Source: JAAXQD01 sp035529735
GTDB taxonomy: Bacteria > Desulfobacterota > Desulfobacteria > Desulfobacterales > UBA11574
DNA: 24,220 nt
Direction of reading: 5' to 3'
NCBI GenBank assembly: GCA_035529735.1
Contig: DATKWE010000140.1
Coordinates: 1-24,220 of the forward strand
Below are positions 16,537-24,220 of the stretch, piece after piece. The position numbers and the translations under genes were made by a program. Numbering within the stretch: position 1 is the stretch's first letter; every line of letters begins with the position of its first letter. Below the pieces are notes generated by a model that did no database searches, had not been told where the DNA came from, and saw only the letters and a program-made list of their open reading frames with translations.

Positions 16537-18501
16537 TTATTCCCCATTCAACTTTTCCTGAAGGTTTTCGCGCAAGATTTCTCCGAAAGTTGAAGTTGCG
16601 GGTTTAATATTATTGACATATTCGCTCAGCAAGCTTTGTTCACTGTCCATTTCAAGCCGTTTAATTGAAAGGCCGATTCGTCTTTCCTCACTGTTAATAT
16701 TCATAACTTTGGCGGTGATGACACCGCCGACACTGAATTTTCCGATGGGGGTTTTTATTTTTTCTTTACTAATTTCAGATACATGAACAAGACCCTCTAT
16801 GCCTTCTTCGAGTTCTATAAAAACTCCGAAATCCGTAAGGTTGGTCACGGTACCTGCAATCTCTTTTCCAACTTCATACCGTTCGGCGACCGTTTTCCAA
16901 GGGTCTTCCTGAAGTTGCTTGATTCCCAGTGAAAACCTTTCGTTCTCCTTCTCGACATCCAATACGATGGCCTGAACCACGTCGCCTTTTTTATAGATCT
17001 CGGATGGATGTTTTATTCGTTTTATCCAGGAAATATCGGAAATATGAACAAGACCGTCAATCCCTTCACCAATTCCGATGAAAAGGCCGAAGTCGGTAAT
17101 ATTCTTGATCTTGCCCTCAATGGTTGTGCCCACCGGGTACTTTTCACTGATGACATCCCAGGGGTTGGGTACAACCTGCTTCATTCCCAGAGAAATTCGT
17201 CTGCTTTCAGGTTTGATATCCAGTACGACAGCTTCAACCACCTCTCCGACGGAAACAACCTTGGAAGGATGACGAATCTTTCGGGTCCATGACATTTCAG
17301 AAACATGGATCAGTCCTTCGATACCCTCTTCCAATTCCACAAATGCACCGTAATCCGTCAAGCTGACAACCTTTCCGTTAACGCGGAAGGTGATGGGGTA
17401 TTTTTCTGCAGCAGTCAGCCAGGGATCCTCGGTAAGTTGTTTCATTCCAAGCGAAACCCTCTCCCGTTCAATATCAAGGTTTAGAATCTTTACGGTAATA
17501 TTATCGCCAACTGAAAAAAGTTCTGAGGGGTGTTTGACCCGTCCCCATGATATATCTGTAATGTGAAGAAGACCATCCACACCGCCAAGATCAACGAAGA
17601 CTCCGTATTCTGTTATATTTTTTACGATGCCGTCGACGATTTTGCCTTCGTGGATGGCAGTTAGTGTTGTCGTCCGTTTGGAATCGCGTTGCTCTTCAAG
17701 AATCAGTCTTCTCGATAGAACGATATTGCTCCGTTTTTGATTAAATTTCAGGATTTTAAAAGTAAATGTCTTCCCAACCATCTCATCGAGGTTGCGTATA
17801 GGACGCAAATCCGCCTGTGAACCGGGCAAGAAGGCCAAGACACCGATATCCACAGAGAAGCCGCCCTTAACACGATTGACAATTACGCCTTCCACGGTTC
17901 CATCTTCATCGTAAGAAGCTTTAATCTCTTCCCAGACTTTGACCTTGGTCGCCTTTTCTTTGGAAAGAATGACGCGTTCCTCGTCGTCATCCCACCATTC
18001 CACCATCACATCAACTTTATCTCCCATATTGGCGTTTAAATTGCCGTTTTCATCTTTGAATTCTTGAATTCGGATTTGTCCCTCTGATTTGTATCCGATG
18101 TCCACAAGAACATAATCCTTGTCTACGGAAATGATCCTTCCGGTGACGACTTCCCCTTCGGCAAAACGTTTGAAGCTCTCCTCGTACATACTCATCAGAG
18201 TGTCCATGTTTTCATCCGAACTTTGAACCTCTTTCGATTTTTCACTTGGACGTTGAACTTCCTCCGAACCACCCCCGGTTTCCGACGCTTCTTCAGAACT
18301 TAAGCTTGCTTCCTGAACATCTGACGAATTGTCCGTCGTGTCATGAGAATCATCAGATACGGCACCTTCATCCGCCGTGTCGGCCGATAACGACGCTTTT
18401 TCCTGCGCAGTTTCTACGTCTGATTCTTCTCGAGTCTCATCATCAGATAAATCCTTACGGTCTAAATCTTTGGTTGAATCGTTTGTTTCAATATTTTCCA
18501 T
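16537..18501 (-). CDS. rpsA: 30S ribosomal protein S1 with long acidic N-terminal extension
   Basis: This is ribosomal protein S1, which binds mRNA on the small subunit. Residues about 115-640 hold six S1/OB RNA-binding repeats; recurring units such as FVDLGGVDGLLHITDISW, FVELEEGIEGLIHVSEMSW and FIGIGEGIDGLVHISDISW are visible. The total of 654 residues exceeds the usual 550-580. The excess is an N-terminal tract of about 95 residues rich in Glu, Asp, Ser and Thr, almost free of hydrophobic residues. The ATG at 18501 has GGGGG about 10 bases upstream. In-frame Met99 (18207) would give a conventional S1 but has only a weak GGAT site. The uninterrupted acidic composition supports the long form. 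It lies in a cmk-rpsA-sppA order. Confidence 0.95.
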   Translation of the reverse strand: MENIETNDSTKDLDRKDLSDDETREESDVETAQEKASLSADTADEGAVSDDSHDTTDNSSDVQEASLSSEEASETGGGSEEVQRPSEKSKEVQSSDENMDTLMSMYEESFKRFAEGEVVTGRIISVDKDYVLVDIGYKSEGQIRIQEFKDENGNLNANMGDKVDVMVEWWDDDEERVILSKEKATKVKVWEEIKASYDEDGTVEGVIVNRVKGGFSVDIGVLAFLPGSQADLRPIRNLDEMVGKTFTFKILKFNQKRSNIVLSRRLILEEQRDSKRTTTLTAIHEGKIVDGIVKNITEYGVFVDLGGVDGLLHITDISWGRVKHPSELFSVGDNITVKILNLDIERERVSLGMKQLTEDPWLTAAEKYPITFRVNGKVVSLTDYGAFVELEEGIEGLIHVSEMSWTRKIRHPSKVVSVGEVVEAVVLDIKPESRRISLGMKQVVPNPWDVISEKYPVGTTIEGKIKNITDFGLFIGIGEGIDGLVHISDISWIKRIKHPSEIYKKGDVVQAIVLDVEKENERFSLGIKQLQEDPWKTVAERYEVGKEIAGTVTNLTDFGVFIELEEGIEGLVHVSEISKEKIKTPIGKFSVGGVITAKVMNINSEERRIGLSIKRLEMDSEQSLLSEYVNNIKPATSTFGEILRENLQEKLNGE

Positions 18502-18727
18502 TAAATAAAATACCCCCTAGACTATTTTTTTTACTATCACCTGTTAGGTATAGCATAACCGCTTTTGGTATCAGACTCATTTCCAAAAAACAATGATTAT
18601 TTTAAATAAATTGCTAAAGTTTTGAATCATCTGACGACGATGCTGTAATCGGTGAGAAAATTGAGGGAAAAAATTTCGCAGAAAAGATTTCAAAAACGCT
18701 GACGGGGTGAGAAAAATTGACTTGTTA

Positions 18728-18761
18728 ATAACGGTCAAATGATATTCTCGATAACGGTCAA
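18728..18761. repeat. 11-bp direct repeat spanning the cmk stop codon
   Basis: ATAACGGTCAA occurs at 18728-18738 and 18751-18761, exactly 23 bases apart; a shorter GGTCAAC follows at 18766-18772. The left copy contains the cmk stop codon (18735-18737). It looks like a small tandem duplication at the 3' end of the gene. Confidence 0.55.
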
Positions 18762-19400
18762 CATCCGGTCAACAACAGCTTGGATGGAAAGGTCGGTTGA
18801 ATCTATTCGAATCGCGTCTTCGGCTGGCTTTAAGGGCGCTAAATTTCGGGTGCTGTCATTTTTATCCCTGCGTCTCATATCCCTTTCAACCGTTTCTAAT
18901 GGCTGATGGCTTACCAATTTTAATTCTTTGTATCGCCTTAGCGCTCTGATTTCTTGGGATGCATCCAGAAAAAACTTCACATCAGCATCTGGAAATACCA
19001 CGGTGCCCATGTCTCGTCCTTCAAACACAGCATTTTTCTCCCGTCCCAGATGCCGTTGCAAATCTAAAAGAAAATGTCTCACAACCGGCCTTGCAGAAAC
19101 CGCCGAAGCAAACATCGATATTTCAGGCGTCCTGATTTGATCGGTAATATCTGAGCCGTTTGATATAAGCCGCAATCCTTTTTCCCCGGGTATAAATTTT
19201 ATTTCCAGGGTGCTGCAAAGCTTCTCTAAAGCTGTATCGTCATCGGGACTCAAGCCGGTTGATATGGCTGCCAAGGCAACACCCCGGTAAAGGGCGCCGG
19301 TGTCGATATATCTGTAATCCAAACGAGCAGCCAGCAACCGGCTTGTGGTTGTTTTTCCGGCTCCCGAAGGACCGTCTATGGTAATCAGCAGTGGTTTCAA
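18735..19400 (-). CDS. cmk: Cytidylate kinase
   Basis: This enzyme phosphorylates CMP and dCMP with ATP to the diphosphates. The 221-residue protein is of typical length. The P-loop GPSGAGKTTTS is at 10-20, followed by LDYRYIDTGALYRGVAL, the CMP-binding region, and FEGRDMGTVVFPDADVKFFLDAS. The lid region includes RRDKNDSTRNLAPLKPAEDA. It sits 47 bases downstream of hisC and 233 bases upstream of rpsA, the widespread cmk-rpsA arrangement. The C-terminus ends within a short direct repeat, leaving a normal-length protein. Confidence 0.95.
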   Translation of the reverse strand: MKPLLITIDGPSGAGKTTTSRLLAARLDYRYIDTGALYRGVALAAISTGLSPDDDTALEKLCSTLEIKFIPGEKGLRLISNGSDITDQIRTPEISMFASAVSARPVVRHFLLDLQRHLGREKNAVFEGRDMGTVVFPDADVKFFLDASQEIRALRRYKELKLVSHQPLETVERDMRRRDKNDSTRNLAPLKPAEDAIRIDSTDLSIQAVVDRMLTVIENII

Positions 19401-19447
19401 CAGAAAATTTGAATTGTTTTAGGGTATGGTTTAAATACGATTTTTTT

Positions 19448-20536
19448 TCACACCAAGCTTTTTTCAAGCGCCTTTATAAAACGGACGTTCTCTTCATGAA
19501 GTCCGACATTGATTCTGATATAATTGGAATAACCATAGGATTTCATGGAGCGGACAATGACACCTTGACGGAGCATATTTTCGTAAATTTCATCCGCATC
19601 TTTACACACGTCCACCAGAAAAAAGTTGGTTTGTGTGGGAAAATATTTTATGCCCGACCGGTCAAGGGCATCGTGTAAGAAATCGAGTTCTGCATGTACC
19701 AATGCGAGTGTCTTTTCAAAGAAAATCGTGTCGTCAAGTGCCGCGCAGGCGCCGGCCTGGGCCAGTGAATTGGTGTTAAACGGATGCCGGATTCTATTTA
19801 GCAGGTTTGCGATTTCTTTCGGCATAATGCCAAAGCCCACACGAAGTCCTGCCAAACCGTAAGCTTTGGAAAAGGTGCGAAGGGTAATTAAAGGCCGGGA
19901 GTCGTCTATATAGTCAATACTTCTGGCACAGTTCTGATCCCGCACAAATTCAACATAGGCCTCATCCACCACGACGATGACTTCAGGCGGAATTTTTTTC
20001 AGAAATTTTTCAAAATCATTTTTAGAAACAATGGTTCCCGTGGGGTTATTGGGGTTGCACAGGAAAACCATTCGGGTTTTCGATGTGATTTCTTCTGTTA
20101 TTCTTTCCAGATCGATTGAAAGCGATTTTAAAGGAACAAACACCGGTGTTGCACCCACGGCGAAGGCCGTTATTTCATACATGAGAAATGATGGCCGCGG
20201 CAGGATGACCTCTTCGCCCGGCTGAAGAAATGCGCTGGCAAGCATACCGATAATTTCGTCGGAACCGTTCCCCAAAACGATATTTTCCGGCGAAAATCCA
20301 AAATGTTCCGAAATTTTTTGTATCAGATTATGACCGCTTCCATCAGGATACCGGTGCAAATTCCCAAGGGTACGTTGGATGGCTTCAACAGCCTTGGGAG
20401 AAGGCCCCAAGGGATTTTCATTGGAGGCAAGCTTTATGGAATCAACGATACCATATTCCCTTTCAAGGGCCTCGATGGGTTTTCCAGGCACATAAGGCTT
20501 TATGGATGCAATGTATTTCGGAACTGACAATTTCAT
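19448..20536 (-). CDS. hisC: Histidinol-phosphate aminotransferase
   Basis: This PLP enzyme converts imidazole acetol phosphate and glutamate to histidinol phosphate in histidine synthesis; some homologues also act on aromatic amino acids. From ATG 20536 it has 362 residues. Motifs are SNENPLGPSPKA near the N-terminus, NGSDEII, CNPNNPTGT, VVDEAYVEF, and the PLP lysine Lys224 in TLRTFSKAYGLAGLRVGFG. A TTG at 20575 would add 13 residues, but family alignments from memory start near MKLSVPKYI. Neither start has a strong ribosome site. It is followed closely by cmk and preceded by the oxidoreductase operon. Confidence 0.92.
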   Translation of the reverse strand: MKLSVPKYIASIKPYVPGKPIEALEREYGIVDSIKLASNENPLGPSPKAVEAIQRTLGNLHRYPDGSGHNLIQKISEHFGFSPENIVLGNGSDEIIGMLASAFLQPGEEVILPRPSFLMYEITAFAVGATPVFVPLKSLSIDLERITEEITSKTRMVFLCNPNNPTGTIVSKNDFEKFLKKIPPEVIVVVDEAYVEFVRDQNCARSIDYIDDSRPLITLRTFSKAYGLAGLRVGFGIMPKEIANLLNRIRHPFNTNSLAQAGACAALDDTIFFEKTLALVHAELDFLHDALDRSGIKYFPTQTNFFLVDVCKDADEIYENMLRQGVIVRSMKSYGYSNYIRINVGLHEENVRFIKALEKSLV

Positions 20537-20725
20537 GTTTTTGAGCAATATTTTTTTTTGTTTGATGGCAGACAATGAAATGTTTTTCTGAAGATTTAAA
20601 AACTTTTTTTAATTTCTTCTAAAATCTCAAAACACCGACCCGAATCGACGTCCCTAAATCGTCGAACCTCGATATTCAATATCCATCGGTTTCTGATTCT
20701 TTCCATTCGTTTGGGATTTTGTGTT

Positions 20726-21265
20726 TTACTTCAACCGGGCCGCCTTTTTTCCCGCATCCAGCGCCGCCATATTGATGGGGATAAGTTTTTCTCTGGAAGC
20801 AAACTGTTCCTGGACGCATTTGCGCAGGACCTCAAAATCGACGATGTTGCTGCGAGCGACAAAAGCGCCCAGTGCGACAATATTGGCGACTTTCGTACTC
20901 CCAAGATCCTTTGCAATATCATTGGCCGGCACCCGGAGTTCATCAACATCATCTCGTCCTGCACCGATGGAGATCAATGAACTGTTGATGACCACAACAC
21001 CCTTTGGCTTCACCATGGGTGCAAATTTTTCCAAAGAAGGACGATTCATGGCCACCAGGTGCATCGGGTTTCTGATAATCGGAGAACCGATGGGCCTGTC
21101 ACTGATCGCCACGAGACAATAGGCAGTTCCGCCCCGCATCTCCGGACCATAAGAAGGAACCCACGCCACCTCGGAACCTTGTTCCATTGCAGCATGTGCA
21201 AGGATATTTCCGATCAACAGAATCCCCTGACCCCCAAAACCGGCAAACATTACTTCGCTTTGCAT
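20726..21265 (-). CDS. 2-oxoacid:ferredoxin oxidoreductase, gamma subunit
   Basis: This is the gamma subunit of a CoA-dependent 2-oxoacid:ferredoxin oxidoreductase, 179 residues, matching the family. It begins with MFAGFGGQGILLIG and contains SYGPEMRGGTAYC, both characteristic. Its ATG follows the TGA of the beta subunit with no spacer, and the ribosome site GGAGG lies inside the beta-subunit end, so the two are translationally coupled. It is the last gene of the D-A-B-C operon. Confidence 0.92.
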   Translation of the reverse strand: MQSEVMFAGFGGQGILLIGNILAHAAMEQGSEVAWVPSYGPEMRGGTAYCLVAISDRPIGSPIIRNPMHLVAMNRPSLEKFAPMVKPKGVVVINSSLISIGAGRDDVDELRVPANDIAKDLGSTKVANIVALGAFVARSNIVDFEVLRKCVQEQFASREKLIPINMAALDAGKKAARLK

Positions 21266-22018
21266 TCAGTCCTCCTCAACGTCATCGGGTGTTTTATATT
21301 CGCCCAGTTGGTAATAGGGAAGCATATTCTCTTCGGTCCACTTTATGGACTCTGCGGGTGTAAGCCCCCAGTTGGTCGGACATGTGCTGACCAGTTCCAC
21401 CAGACTGAAACATCGGCCGTCTATTTGATACTGGAAGGCCTTTTTAATCGCTTTTTTGGCCCGGACAATATACTTTGGTTTTATCACCGTTTGTCTGGTT
21501 ATATATGCAGGTGTTTCCAAGGCGGAGATCAGTTCGGCAATCTTGATGGGCATACCGACATCCTCGACATCACGTCCTGCAGGAGAGGTTGTGGTCCGCT
21601 GACCTTTTAACGTCGTCGGCGCCATCTGCCCCCCGGTCATCCCATAGACGGTGTTGTTCACAAATATGGTGGTAAATTTCTCTCCCCTGTTGGCGGCATG
21701 TATAATTTCTCCCATTCCGATACTTGCCAGATCGCCGTCACCTTGATAGGTAAAAACAATCAGGTCGGGCCGAACCCTTTTTATACCGGTGGCCATTGCC
21801 GGTGCTCGGCCGTGAGCCGCCTCCTGAAAGTCAAATGTAAAATAATTATAGGCCAAAACAGCACACCCAACCGGGGCAATGCCGACCGTTCGACCGCTGA
21901 TACCCAGCTCGTCGATAACTTCAGCCAGGAGCCGGTGAATAACACCATGGGTACACCCCGGACAGTAATGGGTAACCTGGTCGGAAAGGGCCTCGGGTTT
22001 CTTATATGTTTTTGCCAT
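21266..22018 (-). CDS. 2-oxoacid:ferredoxin oxidoreductase, beta subunit (TPP-binding)
   Basis: This thiamine-diphosphate-binding subunit catalyses decarboxylation of the 2-oxoacid. The 250-residue protein has HYCPGCTHGVIHRL near the N-terminus and a TPP/Mg signature, GDGDLASIGMGE followed by VNNTVYGMTGGQMAPTT. Its length fits the short beta subunits of Vor/Kor enzymes. GGAG lies 8 bases before the ATG at 22018. A 120-base gap separates it from the alpha subunit gene; no terminator or frame is visible there. Confidence 0.93.
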   Translation of the reverse strand: MAKTYKKPEALSDQVTHYCPGCTHGVIHRLLAEVIDELGISGRTVGIAPVGCAVLAYNYFTFDFQEAAHGRAPAMATGIKRVRPDLIVFTYQGDGDLASIGMGEIIHAANRGEKFTTIFVNNTVYGMTGGQMAPTTLKGQRTTTSPAGRDVEDVGMPIKIAELISALETPAYITRQTVIKPKYIVRAKKAIKKAFQYQIDGRCFSLVELVSTCPTNWGLTPAESIKWTEENMLPYYQLGEYKTPDDVEED

Positions 22019-22138
22019 TATATCTGCTCCTTATGTGATATGAGATGTTTTCTATCTCTATCCCTGTCGTGATTCCAGTTGTATATCACACGGTAATTTT
22101 TATTTATTGCTGTTCATCGTCATTTTGTTTGCGCGTGT

Positions 22139-23209
22139 TTATTTAATAAAAGATTTAACCACATCAACAACTTCTTCGGGTGTCGGTATTTCACCGCCGG
22201 CTTTTCCATGCCAGTGAACCGGACATTTCCCCTGAACGCTTCGCTCTACGTCTTCAACCATCTGCCCCATGCTTAACTCGATACTTATGGCAAACTGGCA
22301 ACCGTCTTTTGCAGCCGCCGCCCGTATCGGCTTTATGGGAAAGGGAAAAAGGGTCTGGGGTCTTATCATGGCCACTTCAATACCTTCGGCCTTCATGTTG
22401 TCAATGGCCGTCTTGCAAACCCGGCTCATGGTGCCATAGCTGACAATAAGCGCCCGATAGTCCGTTTCAATGTTATAAGGTTCATATCGGACCTCTTCTT
22501 GCTTCATACGATCGTACTTGGCCTTTAAGACCAAATTATGGGCCTCCAGCTGTTCCGCATCTAAAAATAGCGATTTGACCAGGTTTCGTTCTTTTCTATT
22601 TCGGGTGTCCATGCCGTTGGTTGCCCAGTCATCCTTATTGCTCGGTTCAGATTTAAAACGATCGGAAAATTCAACGGGTTCCATCATCTGACCGATCAAG
22701 CCATCACCCAGAATCATCACCGGGTTTCGATATTTTTCCGCCAAGGGGAATGCCATCATAACCATATCCACGGCTTCCTGAACACCGGCCGGCGCCAGAA
22801 CAAGCAATCTGTAATCGCCATGTCCTCCTCCCTTTGTGGCTTGAAAATAATCCGCCTGGGACGGCAGTATCCCTCCCAATCCAGGACCGCCGCGGACAAT
22901 ATTAACAAAAACCGCCGGAAGCTCGGCAGCTGAGATATAACTGAGGGCTTCGCTCATCAGGCTTATTCCGGGGCTCGACGATGTTGTAAAAACCCGAGCG
23001 CCACATCCTGCTGCACCGAAAAGCATGTAGCCGACCGCAACCTCACTTTCACCTTGCAAAAATACACCTCCCACTTCCGGCATTCGGCGAGAAAGGTATT
23101 CAGCAACTTCAGATTGAGGGGTAATTGGATACGCAAAATAATTGAGGCATCCAGCCCTGATTGCAGCCTCTCCAATCGCTTCATTCCCCTTCATTAATAT
23201 TTTGCCCAT
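22139..23209 (-). CDS. 2-oxoacid:ferredoxin oxidoreductase, alpha subunit (VorB-like)
   Basis: This alpha subunit contributes the transketolase-like pyrimidine-binding and C-terminal domains. The start MGKILMKGNEAIGEAAIRAG, YFAYPITPQSEVAEYLSRR, and the stretch GPGLGGILPSQADYFQATKG resemble proteins annotated VorB (3-methyl-2-oxobutanoate-specific); 2-oxoglutarate specificity cannot be excluded. The frame is open to 23251, but that would overlap the ferredoxin gene. ATG 23209 has GGAGG six bases upstream and gives 356 residues. The gene order ferredoxin-alpha-beta-gamma matches Vor/Kor operons. Confidence 0.93.
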   Translation of the reverse strand: MGKILMKGNEAIGEAAIRAGCLNYFAYPITPQSEVAEYLSRRMPEVGGVFLQGESEVAVGYMLFGAAGCGARVFTTSSSPGISLMSEALSYISAAELPAVFVNIVRGGPGLGGILPSQADYFQATKGGGHGDYRLLVLAPAGVQEAVDMVMMAFPLAEKYRNPVMILGDGLIGQMMEPVEFSDRFKSEPSNKDDWATNGMDTRNRKERNLVKSLFLDAEQLEAHNLVLKAKYDRMKQEEVRYEPYNIETDYRALIVSYGTMSRVCKTAIDNMKAEGIEVAMIRPQTLFPFPIKPIRAAAAKDGCQFAISIELSMGQMVEDVERSVQGKCPVHWHGKAGGEIPTPEEVVDVVKSFIK

Positions 23210-23222
23210 GTTTTTCCTCCGA

Positions 23223-23459
23223 CTACTGTTCCGACGCTTCCGTTTCTTCAACGACTTTGATTATGGTTATCGCCACATCCGGACACATGATGCAGCATGT
23301 TGTACAAAAAATGCAGTCATCAGGACGCGCCTGATATGCTGGGAAATAGCCCATGGAATTGACTTCTTCAGACATTTCCAGAACATTCTTTGGGCATACC
23401 GTTACACACAGTCCGCACCCTTTGCATCGGTCATTTTCGATGATATGTCTATATGCCAT
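23223..23459 (-). CDS. Ferredoxin-type delta subunit, two [4Fe-4S] clusters
   Basis: This is the electron-transfer subunit of the oxidoreductase, 78 residues. It carries two complete CxxCxxCxxxCP motifs: Cys12, 15, 18, 22 and Cys49, 52, 55, 59, each set completed by its partner in the usual 2[4Fe-4S] fold. AAGGAG lies about 9 bases before the ATG. It is 13 bases from the alpha subunit and 23 bases after the P-loop ATPase. Electrons from oxoacid oxidation would pass through it to soluble ferredoxin. Confidence 0.95.
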   Translation of the reverse strand: MAYRHIIENDRCKGCGLCVTVCPKNVLEMSEEVNSMGYFPAYQARPDDCIFCTTCCIMCPDVAITIIKVVEETEASEQ

Positions 23460-23482
23460 ATTTTCTAACTCCTTTTAACAGC

Positions 23483-24196
23483 TTATTTTTTCAGCCCGGC
23501 TGCCTTTATCCACGGTGGAACGAGCTGTCTTTCGATGGGCAAGACCGAACAGGAAAAACGCCCCGTATCTATCTGAGCCAATAATGTTGCCGGAGCAGTG
23601 ATAAACTTGAGCGGCAACCGACTCTCGTCAGACAAGGCTTTAACAAAATTATACCCTTTGTATATATCCTCGATAGCGGTTTCATCGATCATGTTTGCAT
23701 TGCCGATGATGCCGTTGATGGTCATTTTTGAGGTCTTTTCGATCTCATCACGCATTTTTAAACAGCCTTCAATGGTTTCAGTAAACGGCCGATAAGGATT
23801 TACCACCTGTAGCATATGAACACTTTTTTTGCGCAATGAATCGGCCAATGCTGCAAGAACGGTTGCGCCCACATCATTGCCGCCTGCATCGATCAATGTC
23901 AGTTGGCTGGGACGGCGGATTAACCCCGCGATTACAGGACTCAGAATGGGCAGATCCGCTTTCAGGTATTTTTCCGCAGGCGCAACCACCTCAATGCCCA
24001 ACTCGGCAAGCGTTTTCCTTGCTTCCCGGGTTCGAAAATAAGGATTAACAAGATCAAGATCTGCGATCCGAACATCGATACCTGCACGCTTGCGATTCAC
24101 GGCAAGATTTATGGAAACTTCGGTTTTCCCGCTTCCGTAGTTTCCAACAACAACGACAATCCCTTTAAGCTGTTCCACTGTATTAAATCCGATCAA
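23483..24196 (-). CDS. ParA/MinD-like P-loop ATPase linked to the oxidoreductase operon
   Basis: This is a SIMIBI-type P-loop NTPase of unknown function. The Walker A motif GNYGSGKTE is at 18-26, DLDLVNPYFRTRE follows (47-59), and LTLIDAGGNDVGA resembles the Walker B/DxxG region (near 99-111). The Walker A has Asn-Tyr instead of the deviant Lys of classic ParA/MinD. There is no membrane span. The TTG at 24196 is the only early start in the window (AAGAG lies about 10 bases before it). The frame stays open to the window edge, so the true start may lie outside. It is 23 bases before the ferredoxin gene, suggesting a role in assembly, cofactor loading or regulation of the oxidoreductase. That is inference. 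Confidence 0.75.
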   Translation of the reverse strand: MIGFNTVEQLKGIVVVVGNYGSGKTEVSINLAVNRKRAGIDVRIADLDLVNPYFRTREARKTLAELGIEVVAPAEKYLKADLPILSPVIAGLIRRPSQLTLIDAGGNDVGATVLAALADSLRKKSVHMLQVVNPYRPFTETIEGCLKMRDEIEKTSKMTINGIIGNANMIDETAIEDIYKGYNFVKALSDESRLPLKFITAPATLLAQIDTGRFSCSVLPIERQLVPPWIKAAGLKK

Positions 24197-24220
24197 AATC
24201 GATAAACTCTTAGAAAAATT

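Overview
The window looks like a chromosomal segment of an anaerobic Desulfobacterota bacterium, probably Desulfobacterales. This is inferred from the gene content: a four-subunit 2-oxoacid:ferredoxin oxidoreductase operon, a PEP-CTERM exported protein, a GEMM-type riboswitch, and a hisC-cmk-rpsA-sppA neighbourhood with moderate GC. I cannot name a genus. I see no phage, intact insertion sequence, CRISPR array, rRNA or tRNA.

Layout. 104-3363 (+): recJ, a 139-codon gene of unknown function, and a ribonuclease Z-like metallo-beta-lactamase. 3364-3839 is non-coding, with a short degenerate tandem repeat and a possible remnant of mobile DNA. 3840-5426 (-): a GNAT acetyltransferase fused to a nitrilase-family amidohydrolase. 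5427-6728 is 1.3 kb of AT-rich DNA without a convincing gene. At its right end is a cyclic-dinucleotide (GEMM-I/c-di-GMP-I-like) aptamer whose 3' half overlaps a terminator stem. 6729-7604 (+): the controlled unit, a PEP-CTERM protein followed by an untracked 49-codon Arg-rich small ORF, closed by a strong terminator at 7620-7653.

7899-14211 (-): guaB (IMP dehydrogenase), dnaE (replicative polymerase) and a DegT/AHBA-type sugar aminotransferase, in that transcription order. A divergent intergenic region at 14212-14631 separates guaB from a Sua5/YciO/YrdC gene on the + strand. 15576-24196 (-) is one long codirectional run: P-loop ATPase, ferredoxin, alpha, beta and gamma subunits of a Vor/Kor-type oxidoreductase, then hisC, cmk, rpsA and sppA. 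The oxidoreductase would interconvert a branched-chain or other 2-oxoacid and its acyl-CoA using ferredoxin electrons. The rest are housekeeping genes.

The most notable element is the riboswitch/terminator unit. It predicts second-messenger control (ligand = ON) of a surface-sorted PEP-CTERM protein and its small downstream partner. Other points worth a look are the long acidic N-terminal extension of ribosomal protein S1, the ATPase attached to the Vor operon, and short repeats around 3708-3762.
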